Assembly (NCBI GenBank): GCA_964509125.1
Contig: CAZDVZ010000007.1
Span: 1 to 57,604 of the forward strand
Length of the DNA stretch: 57,604 nucleotides
Origin: SIG653 sp964509125
Lineage (GTDB): Bacteria > Bacillota > Clostridia > Oscillospirales > CAG-382
Direction of reading: 5' to 3'
Below, piece by piece: positions 31,666-41,001 of the stretch (the stretch's first letter is position 1; every line of letters begins with the position of its first letter). The position numbers and the translations under genes are program-made. The notes under the pieces are model-generated. The model did not search any database. It saw nothing but the letters and a program-made list of their open reading frames with translations, and was not told the DNA's origin.

Positions 31666-34227
31666 TTATTGTGAATCTGCCAGTTTTTTCAGCTCGTATA
31701 CCAATCCAATTGCTTCTATAGGAGTTAATGTGTTTATATCTGTAGCTTTCAATCTTTCAACAATTTCTTCGTTTGAAATGCTGCCAAAAGTATAATTTGC
31801 TTCCGTTTCCGCAACTTTTGCTACGGGAGCGGGATGCATACTTTCTGCTGCTTTCAAGTGCTTTTTCGCCGCCGTAATTACTTCTTTCGGTAGCCCCGCA
31901 AGGCTTCCAACTTCAATTCCGTAACTGCTTGCTGTTGGCCCTTTTACAATTTTGCGTAAAAACTGTATGGAATCGTCTTTTTTCTTTGCGGCAATGTTTA
32001 AATTGACAACGCCCTCAACAGAACCTTCCATATCGGTTAATTCATGATAATGGGTTGCAAAAAGCGTTTTTGCTTTAATTGTCTTTACTGTGTATTCGGC
32101 GACGGCTCTTGCTATGCTCATACCGTCATAGGTTGACGTACCCCTGCCAATCTCATCGTATATAATAAAGCTACGCTCGGTTGCATTTTTTAAGATATAT
32201 GACACTTCATTCATTTCCACCATGAACGTAGAATTTCCCGAAGCTAAATCATCCGAAGCTCCAACTCTTGCAAATATCTTGTCCGCAACTCCTATTCTCG
32301 CTTTTGAAGCGGGTACAAAAGATCCAATTTGTGCAAGAATGATGATAAGTGCATTTTGCCTCATATATGTGGATTTACCCGCCATATTAGGACCTGTAAT
32401 AATTGCGAGGCGTGAAGATGAATCTAAATGGCAATCGTTGGGAACGAAATATGTTTCTTTTCTCGCAACCTCAACAACGGGATGCCTTCCGTTTTCAATT
32501 TTTATAGTGTTGGAATAGTCGATCTCCGGCTCCACATAGTTATTTTCTGTGGCGCTTTTTGCAAAAGAGCAAAGCACATCAAGCATGGCAATGTTGTCAC
32601 AAGTTTTTTGTATTCTTCCGCTTTGGTCAAGGATGATGGCGCGTATCTTCGAAAATAAATCATATTCCAAAGCCGCATCTCTGTCTTTTGCAGATAGAAC
32701 TCTGCCTTCCATGTCTTTTAGCTGCTCTGTAATAAATCTCTCTCCGTTAGTAAGAGTTTGACGCCTTACATAATCTTCCGGAATCATGTTGAGAAACGAA
32801 TTTGAAACTTCTATGTAATAACCAAAAACTTTATTGTAACCCACTTTTAACGTGCGTATACCTGTTCTTTCTTTTTCTCTCGCCTCAATTTTTGATATCC
32901 AACCTTTTCCATCGCGTATGATCTCTCTTAGTTCGTCTACATCCGAATTGGCACCGTCACGTATTATTTCCCCTTCGCGCAATGAGAAGGGAGGTTTTTC
33001 TGCGATGTTTTCATCTATAAGTGTGCATATGTCTTCCAAAGTGTCAAGAGTTGAATATATTTCCGAAAGCAACGGTGATTTAAACTCTTCCAGTCTTGTT
33101 TTTATACCGGGGAGCGCTCTCAAAGCACTTTCAAGTGCCCTTAGATCACGAGCGTTTGCGCTGCCAAAAACAAGGCGTGTAATAAGTCTTTCAATGTCTA
33201 CAATATCTTTAAGGCCAAGTGATATTTCGCGGCGGGATATGTCGCTATCTACAAGTTCGCCAACGGCTTTAAGTCGTTTTTGAATTATATTGCAATTCAT
33301 GGACGGCTTGTCTAAAAATTTTTTCAAAAGTCTCGCTCCCATGGCGGTGCAAGTTTTGTCAATAGCCCACAAGAGAGAGCCACGCCTGTCTCCTGTGCGA
33401 AGCGACTCGGAAATTTCAAGGCTTTTCCTTGTGTTTGCATCCATTTGCAAAAAAGCTTCTTTGTCGTAAAAATTCAGCTTGTTCATATATGTCATATCTT
33501 GCTTTTGAGTTCTGATTAAATATGACATTAAGCCCAAAACGGCTTTTACCGATAGAATTGAGCGTTCGGCAGTTTCGGGAAAACGGCGGTAAAGCGCTGA
33601 TAAAACTTTTTCGTTTGAAAAATCGTTCGGGGAAATGGTTATAAGAGCATGAAATTTCGATGTAAAATACTCGTTGACGCTATCAGTCAATTTATCCGAA
33701 ACGATAAGCTCTGTAGGAGAAAATGCAGCGCCTTCTGCAGTTAAAAAATCTTCAACACTTTTACCTTCATAATATGTAGCTGAAATTTCTCCTGTGGAGA
33801 TATCCGCAAAAGCAATTCCTACTTTTTTGTTCTCAAAATAAACAGAGCAAAGATAGTTGTTTTTTGTATCTTTTAAAAATCCGCCTTCTGTAACTGTTCC
33901 GGGAGTGATAACACGAACAACGTCGCGTTTAACTATGCCTTTTGTTGCTTTTGGGTCTTCGAGCTGTTCGCAGATTGCCACTTTATATCCTTTGGAAATA
34001 AGTCGTGTAATGTAGTTTTCCGCGCTGTGATATGGCACACCGCACATGGGGGCTCGTTCGTTATCGCCACAGTTCCTTCCCGTGAGAGCAAGCTCCAACT
34101 CTCTTGATGCAATTTCCGCATCATCGTAAAACATTTCGTAAAAGTCGCCTAAACGAAACATAAGAATGCAGTCGGTGTAGCTTTGCTTTATTTCATTGTA
34201 TTGAATTATCATAGGAGAAACTGCCAT
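31666..34227 (-). CDS. mutS: DNA mismatch repair protein MutS
   Basis: The start is the ATG 34227, since GGAGG stands 7 bases before it and touches the alternative GTG two codons upstream. The 853-residue protein has the mismatch-reading domain with LGDFYEMFYDDAE (the F-x-E wedge near residues 29-31), a core and clamp region, and the ATPase with Walker A GPNMAGKST near 611 and DEIGRGTSTYDG. It finds mismatches as a dimer and recruits MutL, which is encoded immediately downstream. It is transcribed from its own consensus promoter at 34262-34290. Confidence 0.97.
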   Translation of the reverse strand: MAVSPMIIQYNEIKQSYTDCILMFRLGDFYEMFYDDAEIASRELELALTGRNCGDNERAPMCGVPYHSAENYITRLISKGYKVAICEQLEDPKATKGIVKRDVVRVITPGTVTEGGFLKDTKNNYLCSVYFENKKVGIAFADISTGEISATYYEGKSVEDFLTAEGAAFSPTELIVSDKLTDSVNEYFTSKFHALITISPNDFSNEKVLSALYRRFPETAERSILSVKAVLGLMSYLIRTQKQDMTYMNKLNFYDKEAFLQMDANTRKSLEISESLRTGDRRGSLLWAIDKTCTAMGARLLKKFLDKPSMNCNIIQKRLKAVGELVDSDISRREISLGLKDIVDIERLITRLVFGSANARDLRALESALRALPGIKTRLEEFKSPLLSEIYSTLDTLEDICTLIDENIAEKPPFSLREGEIIRDGANSDVDELREIIRDGKGWISKIEAREKERTGIRTLKVGYNKVFGYYIEVSNSFLNMIPEDYVRRQTLTNGERFITEQLKDMEGRVLSAKDRDAALEYDLFSKIRAIILDQSGRIQKTCDNIAMLDVLCSFAKSATENNYVEPEIDYSNTIKIENGRHPVVEVARKETYFVPNDCHLDSSSRLAIITGPNMAGKSTYMRQNALIIILAQIGSFVPASKARIGVADKIFARVGASDDLASGNSTFMVEMNEVSYILKNATERSFIIYDEIGRGTSTYDGMSIARAVAEYTVKTIKAKTLFATHYHELTDMEGSVEGVVNLNIAAKKKDDSIQFLRKIVKGPTASSYGIEVGSLAGLPKEVITAAKKHLKAAESMHPAPVAKVAETEANYTFGSISNEEIVERLKATDINTLTPIEAIGLVYELKKLADSQ

Positions 34228-34261
34228 GTTCACCCTCCAAAGTACATTTTTCCATAAAATA

Positions 34262-34290
34262 ATTATATATTAAAATGAAATTTTTGTCAA
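34262..34290 (-). promoter_or_regulatory. Consensus promoter of mutS-mutL
   Basis: On the minus strand this is a perfect TTGACA, a 17-base spacer and a perfect TATAAT, about 35 bases ahead of the mutS start. A palindromic sequence (34293-34308, core TTTCCCGTGAAA) lies directly upstream of the -35 box. Confidence 0.83.
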
Positions 34291-34431
34291 CCGATTTCCC
34301 GTGAAAAATAAAATTTGTCTTAAATGAGATAATATGCGTTTTATTTGCGCTTGATTTTTCATAATACTTTTGATATACTAAAAAAGGTTGAGTTATATAT
34401 ATAATTTGATGCCCAAAAGGAGGAATAGAAA

Positions 34432-34989
34432 ATGAGAAAAAATTTAGGTCCAAGATCCATGCTTTATCCTATGCCGGTGTTGATTATTGGCACGTATGAT
34501 GAAGATGGTACTCCGAACGCAATGAATGCTGCGTGGGGCGGCATTTCCGAAGAAAATGAAATATCAATTTGTGTTTCCGATGACCATAAAACAACAGAAA
34601 ATTTTATGAAAACAAAAGCGTTTACTGTCAGTATTCCCGGTGCTAATGATGTGGTGAGTGCCGATTATGTGGGAATTGTAAGCGGAAACGAATCTGCGGA
34701 CAAAGTTGCGAAAGCGGGGTGGACGATCAAAAAAAGTGATTTTGTAAATGCGCCGTTATTTTGTGAATTGCTTTTCGCCCTTGAATGTAGAGTAAAATCT
34801 TACGACAAGGATTCTTGCAGACTCGTGGGCGAGATCATTAATATTTCCGTGGACGAACGCATTGTTACCGATGACAAAATTGATCTCTCTAAATGGAACC
34901 CCATAACATACGATTCTTCCAATCATAACTATGTGACATTGGGCAAAGTAGTGGGGAAAGCCTTTTCTGATGGAAAAAAGATGAAATAA
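34432..34989 (+). CDS. Flavin reductase-like FMN-binding protein
   Basis: The 185-residue cytoplasmic protein has the split-barrel flavin reductase pattern: PMPVLIIGTYDEDGTPNAMN at the start, AAWGGISEENEISIC, then TKAFTVSIPG and GIVSGNESADKVAKAGW, which is the usual FMN and partner site arrangement. Relatives are FMN-binding oxidoreductases of unclear substrate in anaerobes. AAAGGAGG stands before the ATG. It is a single-gene unit divergent from mutS and ended by a terminator. Confidence 0.88.
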   Translation: MRKNLGPRSMLYPMPVLIIGTYDEDGTPNAMNAAWGGISEENEISICVSDDHKTTENFMKTKAFTVSIPGANDVVSADYVGIVSGNESADKVAKAGWTIKKSDFVNAPLFCELLFALECRVKSYDKDSCRLVGEIINISVDERIVTDDKIDLSKWNPITYDSSNHNYVTLGKVVGKAFSDGKKMK

Positions 34990-35009
34990 GGAAAATAATT
35001 AATAAAAAA

Positions 35010-35053
35010 TGTCTCAAGGGCACAGTAGACAGGTTGCCCTTGAGACAGTTTGT
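35010..35053. terminator. Terminator between flavin reductase and nagB
   Basis: A perfect 13-bp stem TGTCTCAAGGGCA (35010-35022) with its inverse at 35035-35047. It is flanked by A-rich sequence on the left and T-rich sequence on the right, so it can serve both convergent genes. Confidence 0.86.
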
Positions 35054-35066
35054 TTTAACAATAAGA

Positions 35067-35789
35067 TTATTTAATAAGCGAAGCCGCTTCTTCATCAATG
35101 TAGAACTCTACATTGGGGTGAAGCTGGAGAATTGAAGCAGGGACATCGGGGGTTACGTCTCCGTAGATTGTCTTTTTAACGATTTCTGCTTTTGCTTTGC
35201 CGAGGGCGATGATGATAATGCTTTTTGCATTCATAACGGTTTTAATGCCCATAGTAACGGCGTGTGTGGGGACGTCATCAATGGAAGCAAAAAATCGTTT
35301 GTTCGCTTCTCTCGTGGATTCTGTAAGCTCAACCATATGTGTGATCGATCCAAACGGCGTGCCGGGTTCGTTGAAGCCAATGTGCCCGTTGTTTCCGATT
35401 CCGAGAAGCTGGATGTCGATTCCGCCTGCGGCCTCGATGGCTTTATCATATGCCGCAGCTGTTTCAGCGGAAGTATCAAGTCCTGAAGGAACATTGGTTT
35501 TGGAAATATCAATGTCAACTTTTTCAAAAAGGTTTGTGTTCATGAAATAACGGTAAGACTGATCGTGAGAACCGTCAAGTCCTACATATTCGTCCAAATT
35601 GAAGGTTGTAACGTCTTTGAAAGATATCTTTCCTTCTTTGTTAAGTGTCGCAAGCTCTCCATAGAGATCTAAAGGAGTTGAGCCTGTGGCGTAACCCAAA
35701 ATTGCGTTTGGTTTTTGTGAAAGCAATTCCACATATCTTTGGGCGGCTTTTTTTGCAATGTTTTCTCTTGAATCGATGATAATCTTCAT
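35067..35789 (-). CDS. nagB: Glucosamine-6-phosphate deaminase
   Basis: The ATG 35789 is chosen: GGAGGA stands before it and the N-terminus MKIIIDSREN is typical. The 240-residue enzyme converts glucosamine-6-phosphate to fructose-6-phosphate and ammonia. Family marks are LGYATGSTPLDLY, FNLDEYVGLDGSHDQSY, and GIGNNGHIGFNEPGTPF, with the catalytic Asp and His. It is the shorter form of the family, lacking the C-terminal allosteric region of the E. coli enzyme. nagA and the PTS genes are not adjacent. It diverges from the PHP gene. Confidence 0.95.
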   Translation of the reverse strand: MKIIIDSRENIAKKAAQRYVELLSQKPNAILGYATGSTPLDLYGELATLNKEGKISFKDVTTFNLDEYVGLDGSHDQSYRYFMNTNLFEKVDIDISKTNVPSGLDTSAETAAAYDKAIEAAGGIDIQLLGIGNNGHIGFNEPGTPFGSITHMVELTESTREANKRFFASIDDVPTHAVTMGIKTVMNAKSIIIIALGKAKAEIVKKTIYGDVTPDVPASILQLHPNVEFYIDEEAASLIK

Positions 35790-35898
35790 TAGTGTCCTCC
35801 GTTTGAACGTATTTTTATAAATGGGGTCACAGACCCGCTTTTTCCTATGACATGATACCATCAACATCGTTTTTTGTCAAGCATTTTCAAAAAAACTA

Positions 35899-35926
35899 TT
35901 GACATATTTTTATTTTGCGGTAAAAT
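35899..35926 (+). promoter_or_regulatory. Promoter of the PHP phosphatase gene
   Basis: TTGACA, a 16-base spacer and TAAAAT, ending about 30 bases before the start. A second TATTAT lies further downstream. It probably drives the four-gene run ending in proC. Confidence 0.65.
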
Positions 35927-35956
35927 GATATATTATAAAAGGGGAGGAGTTTGATT

Positions 35957-36745
35957 TTGGAGAAATTGTCAGATTTTCATTTGCATACGGAATTTTCTTT
36001 TGATAGTGAGGAAAAGCTTAACACGATATGTGAAAAAGCTATATCCATGGGGCTTTCTGCTATCGCTGTTACAAATCATTATGATCATGATGGAATTGAC
36101 GAAGGGTTGTATTCTGAATATCTTTTTGAAAAAGACAAAGAAGATATTTTAAAAGCAAAAGAAATTTTTCGCGGAAGGCTTAATGTATATTACGGTTTAG
36201 AGATTGGGCAACCCCACACTATGGATGATAAAAAAATATCTAAAATAGAAAATATGGGATATGATTTTATTATCGGATCGCTCCATAATTTGAGAAATTG
36301 TTTTGATTTTTATTATCTTGATTATTCCGATACTACTCCTTTGTTTGACAAGGCGATATATAGAAAATATTTAAACGAGCTTATGGAAATTGCGGATTGC
36401 CATTTTATTGATACGGTGGCACATATAACATACCCCGAAAGATACATGAAAAAAGCAGGTAAGAAATTGAACTATTCTGAATTCGAAGAATTGTTTTCCG
36501 CGCTTTTTGAGAAAATATCCAAAAATAAATTAGCACTTGAAATAAACACATCCGGCTTAAGACAAGGACTTGATCATACGGTGCCACATATGGATATTCT
36601 CTCGCTTTTCGGAAAATGCGGAGGAGAGTATATAACAGTGGGGTCAGATGCCCATGTTTCGGACCATGTTGGGTTTGGTGTTGAAGACGCTTTTGATAAG
36701 ATTAGAAATAAAGGCTTTTTACATATTAATGAGGTAAGGAGATAA
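35957..36745 (+). CDS. PHP-domain phosphatase (histidinol-phosphatase-like)
   Basis: The start is taken as TTG 35957, with GGAGG 9 bases upstream; a TTG two codons earlier is too close. The 262-residue enzyme has PHP metal motifs DFHLHTEFSFD, NHYDHDG, the middle IIGSLHNL, and the end VGSDAHVSDHVG. Enzymes of this type hydrolyse phosphate esters, HisK histidinol phosphate being one case. No other his genes are near. It overlaps functionally with the amino acid genes that follow: regulator, aminotransferase and proC. Confidence 0.87.
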   Translation: MEKLSDFHLHTEFSFDSEEKLNTICEKAISMGLSAIAVTNHYDHDGIDEGLYSEYLFEKDKEDILKAKEIFRGRLNVYYGLEIGQPHTMDDKKISKIENMGYDFIIGSLHNLRNCFDFYYLDYSDTTPLFDKAIYRKYLNELMEIADCHFIDTVAHITYPERYMKKAGKKLNYSEFEELFSALFEKISKNKLALEINTSGLRQGLDHTVPHMDILSLFGKCGGEYITVGSDAHVSDHVGFGVEDAFDKIRNKGFLHINEVRR

Positions 36746-36749
36746 CATC

Positions 36750-37229
36750 GTGAAGGAATTGTTGGAACTTTTGGAGAATGAAGGAAATTTGAATGCCGAT
36801 CAGCTTGCGGCAATGCTTGACGAATCTCCGGAAACGATTCGCAGAGAAATATTGGAATACGAGGAACAGGGTATTATTTTAGGATACAAAACTTTGATAG
36901 ATTGGGATAAAGCGGGGAAGGAGTTTGTAAGCGCATTTATTGAACTTAAGGTTTCTCCGCAAATTGACGCCGGGTTTGATGCTATTGCATCGAGGATATA
37001 TGAATATCCCGAAGTAAAAAGTGTTTATCTCATGTCTTCGGCGAGATATGACTTGCTTTTAAACATCGAAGGGAAAACTTTCAGGGATGTGGCATATTTT
37101 GTTGCGTACAAGTTGGCACCCTTGGAGAATATTGTTTCCACTTCGACACATTTTGTGCTTAAAAAGTACAAAGACAAAGGAACCGTTTTCGGTATCACCC
37201 ACGGCGATGAACGGGAGAACATAATCTAA
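36750..37229 (+). CDS. Lrp/AsnC-family transcriptional regulator
   Basis: The GTG start has AAGGAGA before it. The 159-residue protein has an N-terminal winged helix (LNADQLAAMLDESPETIRRE) and a RAM-like ligand domain (FVSAFIELKVSPQ, then EVKSVYLMSSARYDLLLNIE). It probably senses an amino acid and controls the aminotransferase gene, whose start codon overlaps its stop. In Firmicutes such regulator-aminotransferase pairs are common. Confidence 0.9.
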   Translation: MKELLELLENEGNLNADQLAAMLDESPETIRREILEYEEQGIILGYKTLIDWDKAGKEFVSAFIELKVSPQIDAGFDAIASRIYEYPEVKSVYLMSSARYDLLLNIEGKTFRDVAYFVAYKLAPLENIVSTSTHFVLKKYKDKGTVFGITHGDERENII

Positions 37230-38395
37230 TGGATTACAGTAAAATATTATCATCAAAGGCGTGTGAAATAAAACCTTCGGGGATAAGAAAGTTTTTTGAT
37301 CTTTTAAACGGCAGGACAGACGTAGTTGCCCTTACTGTAGGTCAACCGGATTTTAAAACCCCGTGGCATATTAGAGAAGCGGGGATTGACAGCCTTGCCA
37401 AAGGAAAAACATATTATACGGCAAACAGTGGCATGGTTGAGCTTCGCAAAGAAATATCTGACTATTTAAATCGTCGCTTTGGGCTTTCTTACAGCGCGGA
37501 TGACGAAATTATTGTAACAGTTGGGGGTAGCGAGGCTATTGACATTGCGGTAAGAGCATTAGTAGAGCCGGGAGATGAGGTTATTATCCCTACTCCGTGT
37601 TTTGTGTGCTATGAGCCTATTGTTGCGCTTGCGGGCGGCGTTTCTGTTATTATGGAGACAAAGCGTGAAGACGATTTTAAGGTAAACACGGAAGTGCTCA
37701 AAAGTCTTATTACTCCCAAAACAAAGCTTTTGATATTACCCTTTCCAAACAATCCCACGGGCGCAGTTCTTGATAGGGATAACCTTGAAGAAATAGCGTC
37801 CGTTTTGAGAGGCACCAATATTGCTGTATTATCTGATGAGATATATGCCGAACTTACTTATGATGATACTCATGTTTCAATTGCTTCTATTGAAGGTATG
37901 AAGGAAAGGACGATAATTGCAAGCGGATTTTCAAAGTCGTATGCAATGACAGGATGGAGAATGGGATATTGTGTTGCTCCCGCACCCATAACCGAGCAGA
38001 TGTATAAAATTCACCAATATGCCATAATGTGTGCGCCTACCGTAAGTCAGTATGCATCTATTGAAGCGCTCAGAAACGGTGACGAAGACATTGAAATGAT
38101 GAAGCGCGAATATAATAGGCGAAGAAAATATATTATAAGCGGTCTTAGAAATATTGGCATTGATTGCTTTGAGGCCAAGGGAGCTTTTTACGTTTTTCCG
38201 AAGATAGGGGATTTTGGTATGAACAGTGACGAATTTTGTCAACGGCTTTTGGACGAAAACGGGGTTGCCATTGTTCCGGGAACAGCTTTTGGTGAATGTG
38301 GAGAGGGGTTTGCGAGAATTTCTTACGCATACTCTGTAAAGCATATAGCCGAGGCTTTAGAAAGAATTGAAGATTTTATCAAAAACAAGAGGTAA
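37229..38395 (+). CDS. PLP-dependent class I/II aminotransferase
   Basis: The 388-residue fold-type I enzyme starts inside the stop of the Lrp gene (translational coupling). Marks are VALTVGQPDFKTPWHI, VTVGGSEAIDIA, LPFPNNPTGA, SDEIYAELTYD, and SGFSKSYAMTGWRMGY, with the PLP lysine near residue 236, and a C-terminal arginine in FARISYAYS. It moves amino groups between an amino acid and a keto acid; the substrate (aspartate, alanine or aromatic) cannot be told. It is similar to the PatA/aspC type. proC begins three bases after the stop. Confidence 0.93.
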   Translation: MDYSKILSSKACEIKPSGIRKFFDLLNGRTDVVALTVGQPDFKTPWHIREAGIDSLAKGKTYYTANSGMVELRKEISDYLNRRFGLSYSADDEIIVTVGGSEAIDIAVRALVEPGDEVIIPTPCFVCYEPIVALAGGVSVIMETKREDDFKVNTEVLKSLITPKTKLLILPFPNNPTGAVLDRDNLEEIASVLRGTNIAVLSDEIYAELTYDDTHVSIASIEGMKERTIIASGFSKSYAMTGWRMGYCVAPAPITEQMYKIHQYAIMCAPTVSQYASIEALRNGDEDIEMMKREYNRRRKYIISGLRNIGIDCFEAKGAFYVFPKIGDFGMNSDEFCQRLLDENGVAIVPGTAFGECGEGFARISYAYSVKHIAEALERIEDFIKNKR

Positions 38396-38397
38396 AA

Positions 38398-39207
38398 ATG
38401 AAAAAAGAAAAAATCTGCTTCATCGGTGGCGGAAACATGGGCGAAGCAATTATTAAAGGGTTTATTTCAAATAATTTGTGTAAAAGCGAAAATATATTGC
38501 TTTATGAAATAGATAAAACAAAACATGAAAGATTCTGTAAATTAGGTATTGTTGTGGCAAAAACTCCCGCGGAAGGGATAGAAAATGCAGATTTTGTGCT
38601 TCTTGCGTTGAAACCCGGAATTATCAGAGGTTTTCTTGAAGAAAATAAAACAGTACTTGGCGGCAAGGTCATAATTTCCATTGCGGCATCTGTTCCTCTT
38701 AGCCTCGTTTGCGAGGTTTTGGGGAACGAAACTCCTGCTATCCGCGTTATGCCCAATACTCCCATGCTTGTGGGAAAAGGTGCGGCTGCCATAGCTGCTA
38801 ACGAAAATGTGAGCAAAAAGGACTTTCAATATATTTGCAGACTATTTTCCGGCATTTCTGCGCTTTCCGTCCTTAACGAGTCTGAAATGAATAAGGTTAT
38901 TTCAGTAAATGGATCTTCTCCGGCGTATGTTTATTCATTTATAAGGGCAATGATTAAAGGCGCGGAGGAGCAGGGCATATGCGAAAAGCAAGCATTGCCC
39001 CTTATTCTTCGTACAATAGAAGGAGCTGTAAAGATGGTTGAGAAATCGGATGTTTCCATTGATGTTCTTATTGACCGTGTTTGCTCTCCCGGCGGTACTA
39101 CTTTAGCTGCGATGAAGGTGTTTGAAGATAAGAAATTTGAAAACATTGTTGTTGATGCTATGAATGCTTGCACTGAGAGGGCGGACGAGATTACGGACAC
39201 GTTGTAA
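38398..39207 (+). CDS. proC: Pyrroline-5-carboxylate reductase
   Basis: The 269-residue enzyme reduces pyrroline-5-carboxylate to proline with NAD(P)H. It starts with the Rossmann motif IGGGNMGEAIIKG, has VMPNTPMLVGKGAAA, and ends with the family signature DRVCSPGGTTLAAM. It is the last gene of the PHP-Lrp-aminotransferase-proC run. proA and proB are not in the window. Confidence 0.95.
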   Translation: MKKEKICFIGGGNMGEAIIKGFISNNLCKSENILLYEIDKTKHERFCKLGIVVAKTPAEGIENADFVLLALKPGIIRGFLEENKTVLGGKVIISIAASVPLSLVCEVLGNETPAIRVMPNTPMLVGKGAAAIAANENVSKKDFQYICRLFSGISALSVLNESEMNKVISVNGSSPAYVYSFIRAMIKGAEEQGICEKQALPLILRTIEGAVKMVEKSDVSIDVLIDRVCSPGGTTLAAMKVFEDKKFENIVVDAMNACTERADEITDTL

Positions 39208-39253
39208 TAAAACTTTTTGTTTCGTCATATATTATTCTGAGGAGGTGTAATGT

Positions 39254-39859
39254 ATGGATGAAATGAAATGTACGTCCCTTGTTCCTTTGTATACGTCCGA
39301 AAGCAAAAAGAAAAAAATATCTTTTGAAAATTATCGCAGAAAAAGAAGCAGGCATATACTTTATGTAAGACTATATCTTGCGTTCTTTTTCTTGGGCGCT
39401 TGCATTTTTGCATCGGGAAAATGGAATGCTGACTTTTGGTGCGGTAAAGTAAACTCGTTTGTTTTATATTCGTGTTCCGATTTTACAGAGTTTTGTGCAA
39501 GCTTTGCACCGCTTATATTTAGCATATTTTTGGTTTATGCGTCCGGGTTTACTTTGTATGCCACGATCGTTTCTGTGATTTTTTCATCGGTAGCATTTTT
39601 CCTTTGCGGAATTACCGCTTGCGTATTTATATATACTTATGGTTTTTCTTTTACCACGTTGGGAATGCTTGCTCTATTGGGAGTTATTTGCGGAATGTAT
39701 ATTCTTTTTTGTTCTGCAACAAGGGGAATTTCAGAAATTGCGGTAACGGGTATCGGTAAGCTTAGTATATCCGACGGCATTTTATATACAGTGCTTTTCT
39801 TGGCTTGCGTTTTTGTTCAGTACGTCGTGCTGCGATCGATGTGGGCACTCGCTTTGTGA
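39254..39859 (+). CDS. Five-TM membrane protein, unknown family
   Basis: I do not recognise it. The 201-residue protein has a basic N-terminal segment (SESKKKKISFENYRRKRSRH) followed by about five TM helices near residues 37-55, 84-102, 105-130, 134-152 and 175-197. It lacks signal motifs and catalytic residues. GGAGGTG stands before the ATG. The shape resembles small sporulation or envelope membrane proteins of Clostridia, but nothing firm can be said. Confidence 0.7.
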   Translation: MDEMKCTSLVPLYTSESKKKKISFENYRRKRSRHILYVRLYLAFFFLGACIFASGKWNADFWCGKVNSFVLYSCSDFTEFCASFAPLIFSIFLVYASGFTLYATIVSVIFSSVAFFLCGITACVFIYTYGFSFTTLGMLALLGVICGMYILFCSATRGISEIAVTGIGKLSISDGILYTVLFLACVFVQYVVLRSMWALAL

Positions 39860-39915
39860 TTTATGTAATATAGCGTTGAATTTATAAAATAATAAAAAAC
39901 AGTTACATTATATTC

Positions 39916-39944
39916 TTGAATTGCGACTTGTAATGTGATATAAT
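39916..39944 (+). promoter_or_regulatory. Promoter of the DUF624/YesL-like gene
   Basis: TTGAAT, a 17-base spacer and a perfect TATAAT, 45 bases before the TTG start at 39989. Confidence 0.7.
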
Positions 39945-39988
39945 GCATATTGTGTGTAATTTTTCGGACTTTTAAAGAGGTAAACAAA

Positions 39989-40996
39989 TTGGGAAAGTTA
40001 TTTGATTTTTTTTCTCCCACTAAAAACAAAAAAGATAAAGGTGTAAAAAAGACAGAGCGTATTGTTGATGAAAAGTTTTCTTTGAAATCTTTTTTCAAGC
40101 TTTTAAGAAACAGATTTTCGGAGTTGATTACCTTAAATATTTTGGTAACATTATTTTTGATACCGGTGATCTTGTTTTTCTTGGGTATGTCCGGCACGTT
40201 TTCTTATTACGGGAGGACACCCGATAGCAATATGTTTTTAGTTTTGAGCGGAATTTCTCGGTACGAAAGCGGAGCGCATATGGATGCGTTGCTCAATATT
40301 TTTGGCGGCACGGGGCTTATTTCACGAAATTCTGTCACAACTATTTGGCTTGAACGTGCCATATTTTTGGAATTTGTCGTTTTCGGAATGGCAAATGTAG
40401 GTTTCGCCTATGTTTTAAGAGAGACTGTGCGCTGTAATCCTGTTTTTACATTCGGAGATTTTTTTAGAACAATAAAGAAAAATATAAAACAGGCGTTAGT
40501 ATTTGGGGCAATTGATTTTGGAATTATTATTCTTTTGATTTATGATATTTATGCTTACAGTATTAACTCTTCGGCGGCGTGGATGTACTTGATGCTGTTT
40601 TATTTGTCCATACTGTTGGTTTTCATATATTTTATCATGAGGATATATATATATCAGATGATGATAACTTTTGATCTGCCCATAAGAAAATTGATAAAGA
40701 ATGCATTTTTGTTTACGTTTATAGGCTTAAAACGTAACCTTATGGCAATTTTGGGGACGGCAGTTGTGGTGGCTTTGAACTATTTGCTTTTATCCATCAC
40801 GTTTACTTTTTCCATCTCCTTGATCTTGCCGTTTGTTTTAACAGTATCCCTTTGCGGCTTGATATGCGTTTATTGCGCATATCCTCAAATAAAAAAACAC
40901 ATGATAGATCCTTACTATGAAAGCATAGGGGGAGCCCCTGACGAAACAGAGGAAGAAAATGAAGACGATGAACCTGTTTTTGTTGACAGGGGATAA
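39989..40996 (+). CDS. DUF624/YesL-family membrane protein
   Basis: The start is TTG at 39989 with AAAGAGG 8 bases before it; this gives the family N-terminus MGKLFDFFSPTKNKK. The 335-residue protein has about six TM helices, and a strongly acidic tail DETEEENEDDEPVFVD. YesL-type proteins often lie next to sugar ABC transporters, but here none is near. The function is unknown. An aminotransferase gene follows five bases later. Confidence 0.8.
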   Translation: MGKLFDFFSPTKNKKDKGVKKTERIVDEKFSLKSFFKLLRNRFSELITLNILVTLFLIPVILFFLGMSGTFSYYGRTPDSNMFLVLSGISRYESGAHMDALLNIFGGTGLISRNSVTTIWLERAIFLEFVVFGMANVGFAYVLRETVRCNPVFTFGDFFRTIKKNIKQALVFGAIDFGIIILLIYDIYAYSINSSAAWMYLMLFYLSILLVFIYFIMRIYIYQMMITFDLPIRKLIKNAFLFTFIGLKRNLMAILGTAVVVALNYLLLSITFTFSISLILPFVLTVSLCGLICVYCAYPQIKKHMIDPYYESIGGAPDETEEENEDDEPVFVDRG

Positions 40997-41001
40997 TAAT
41001 T

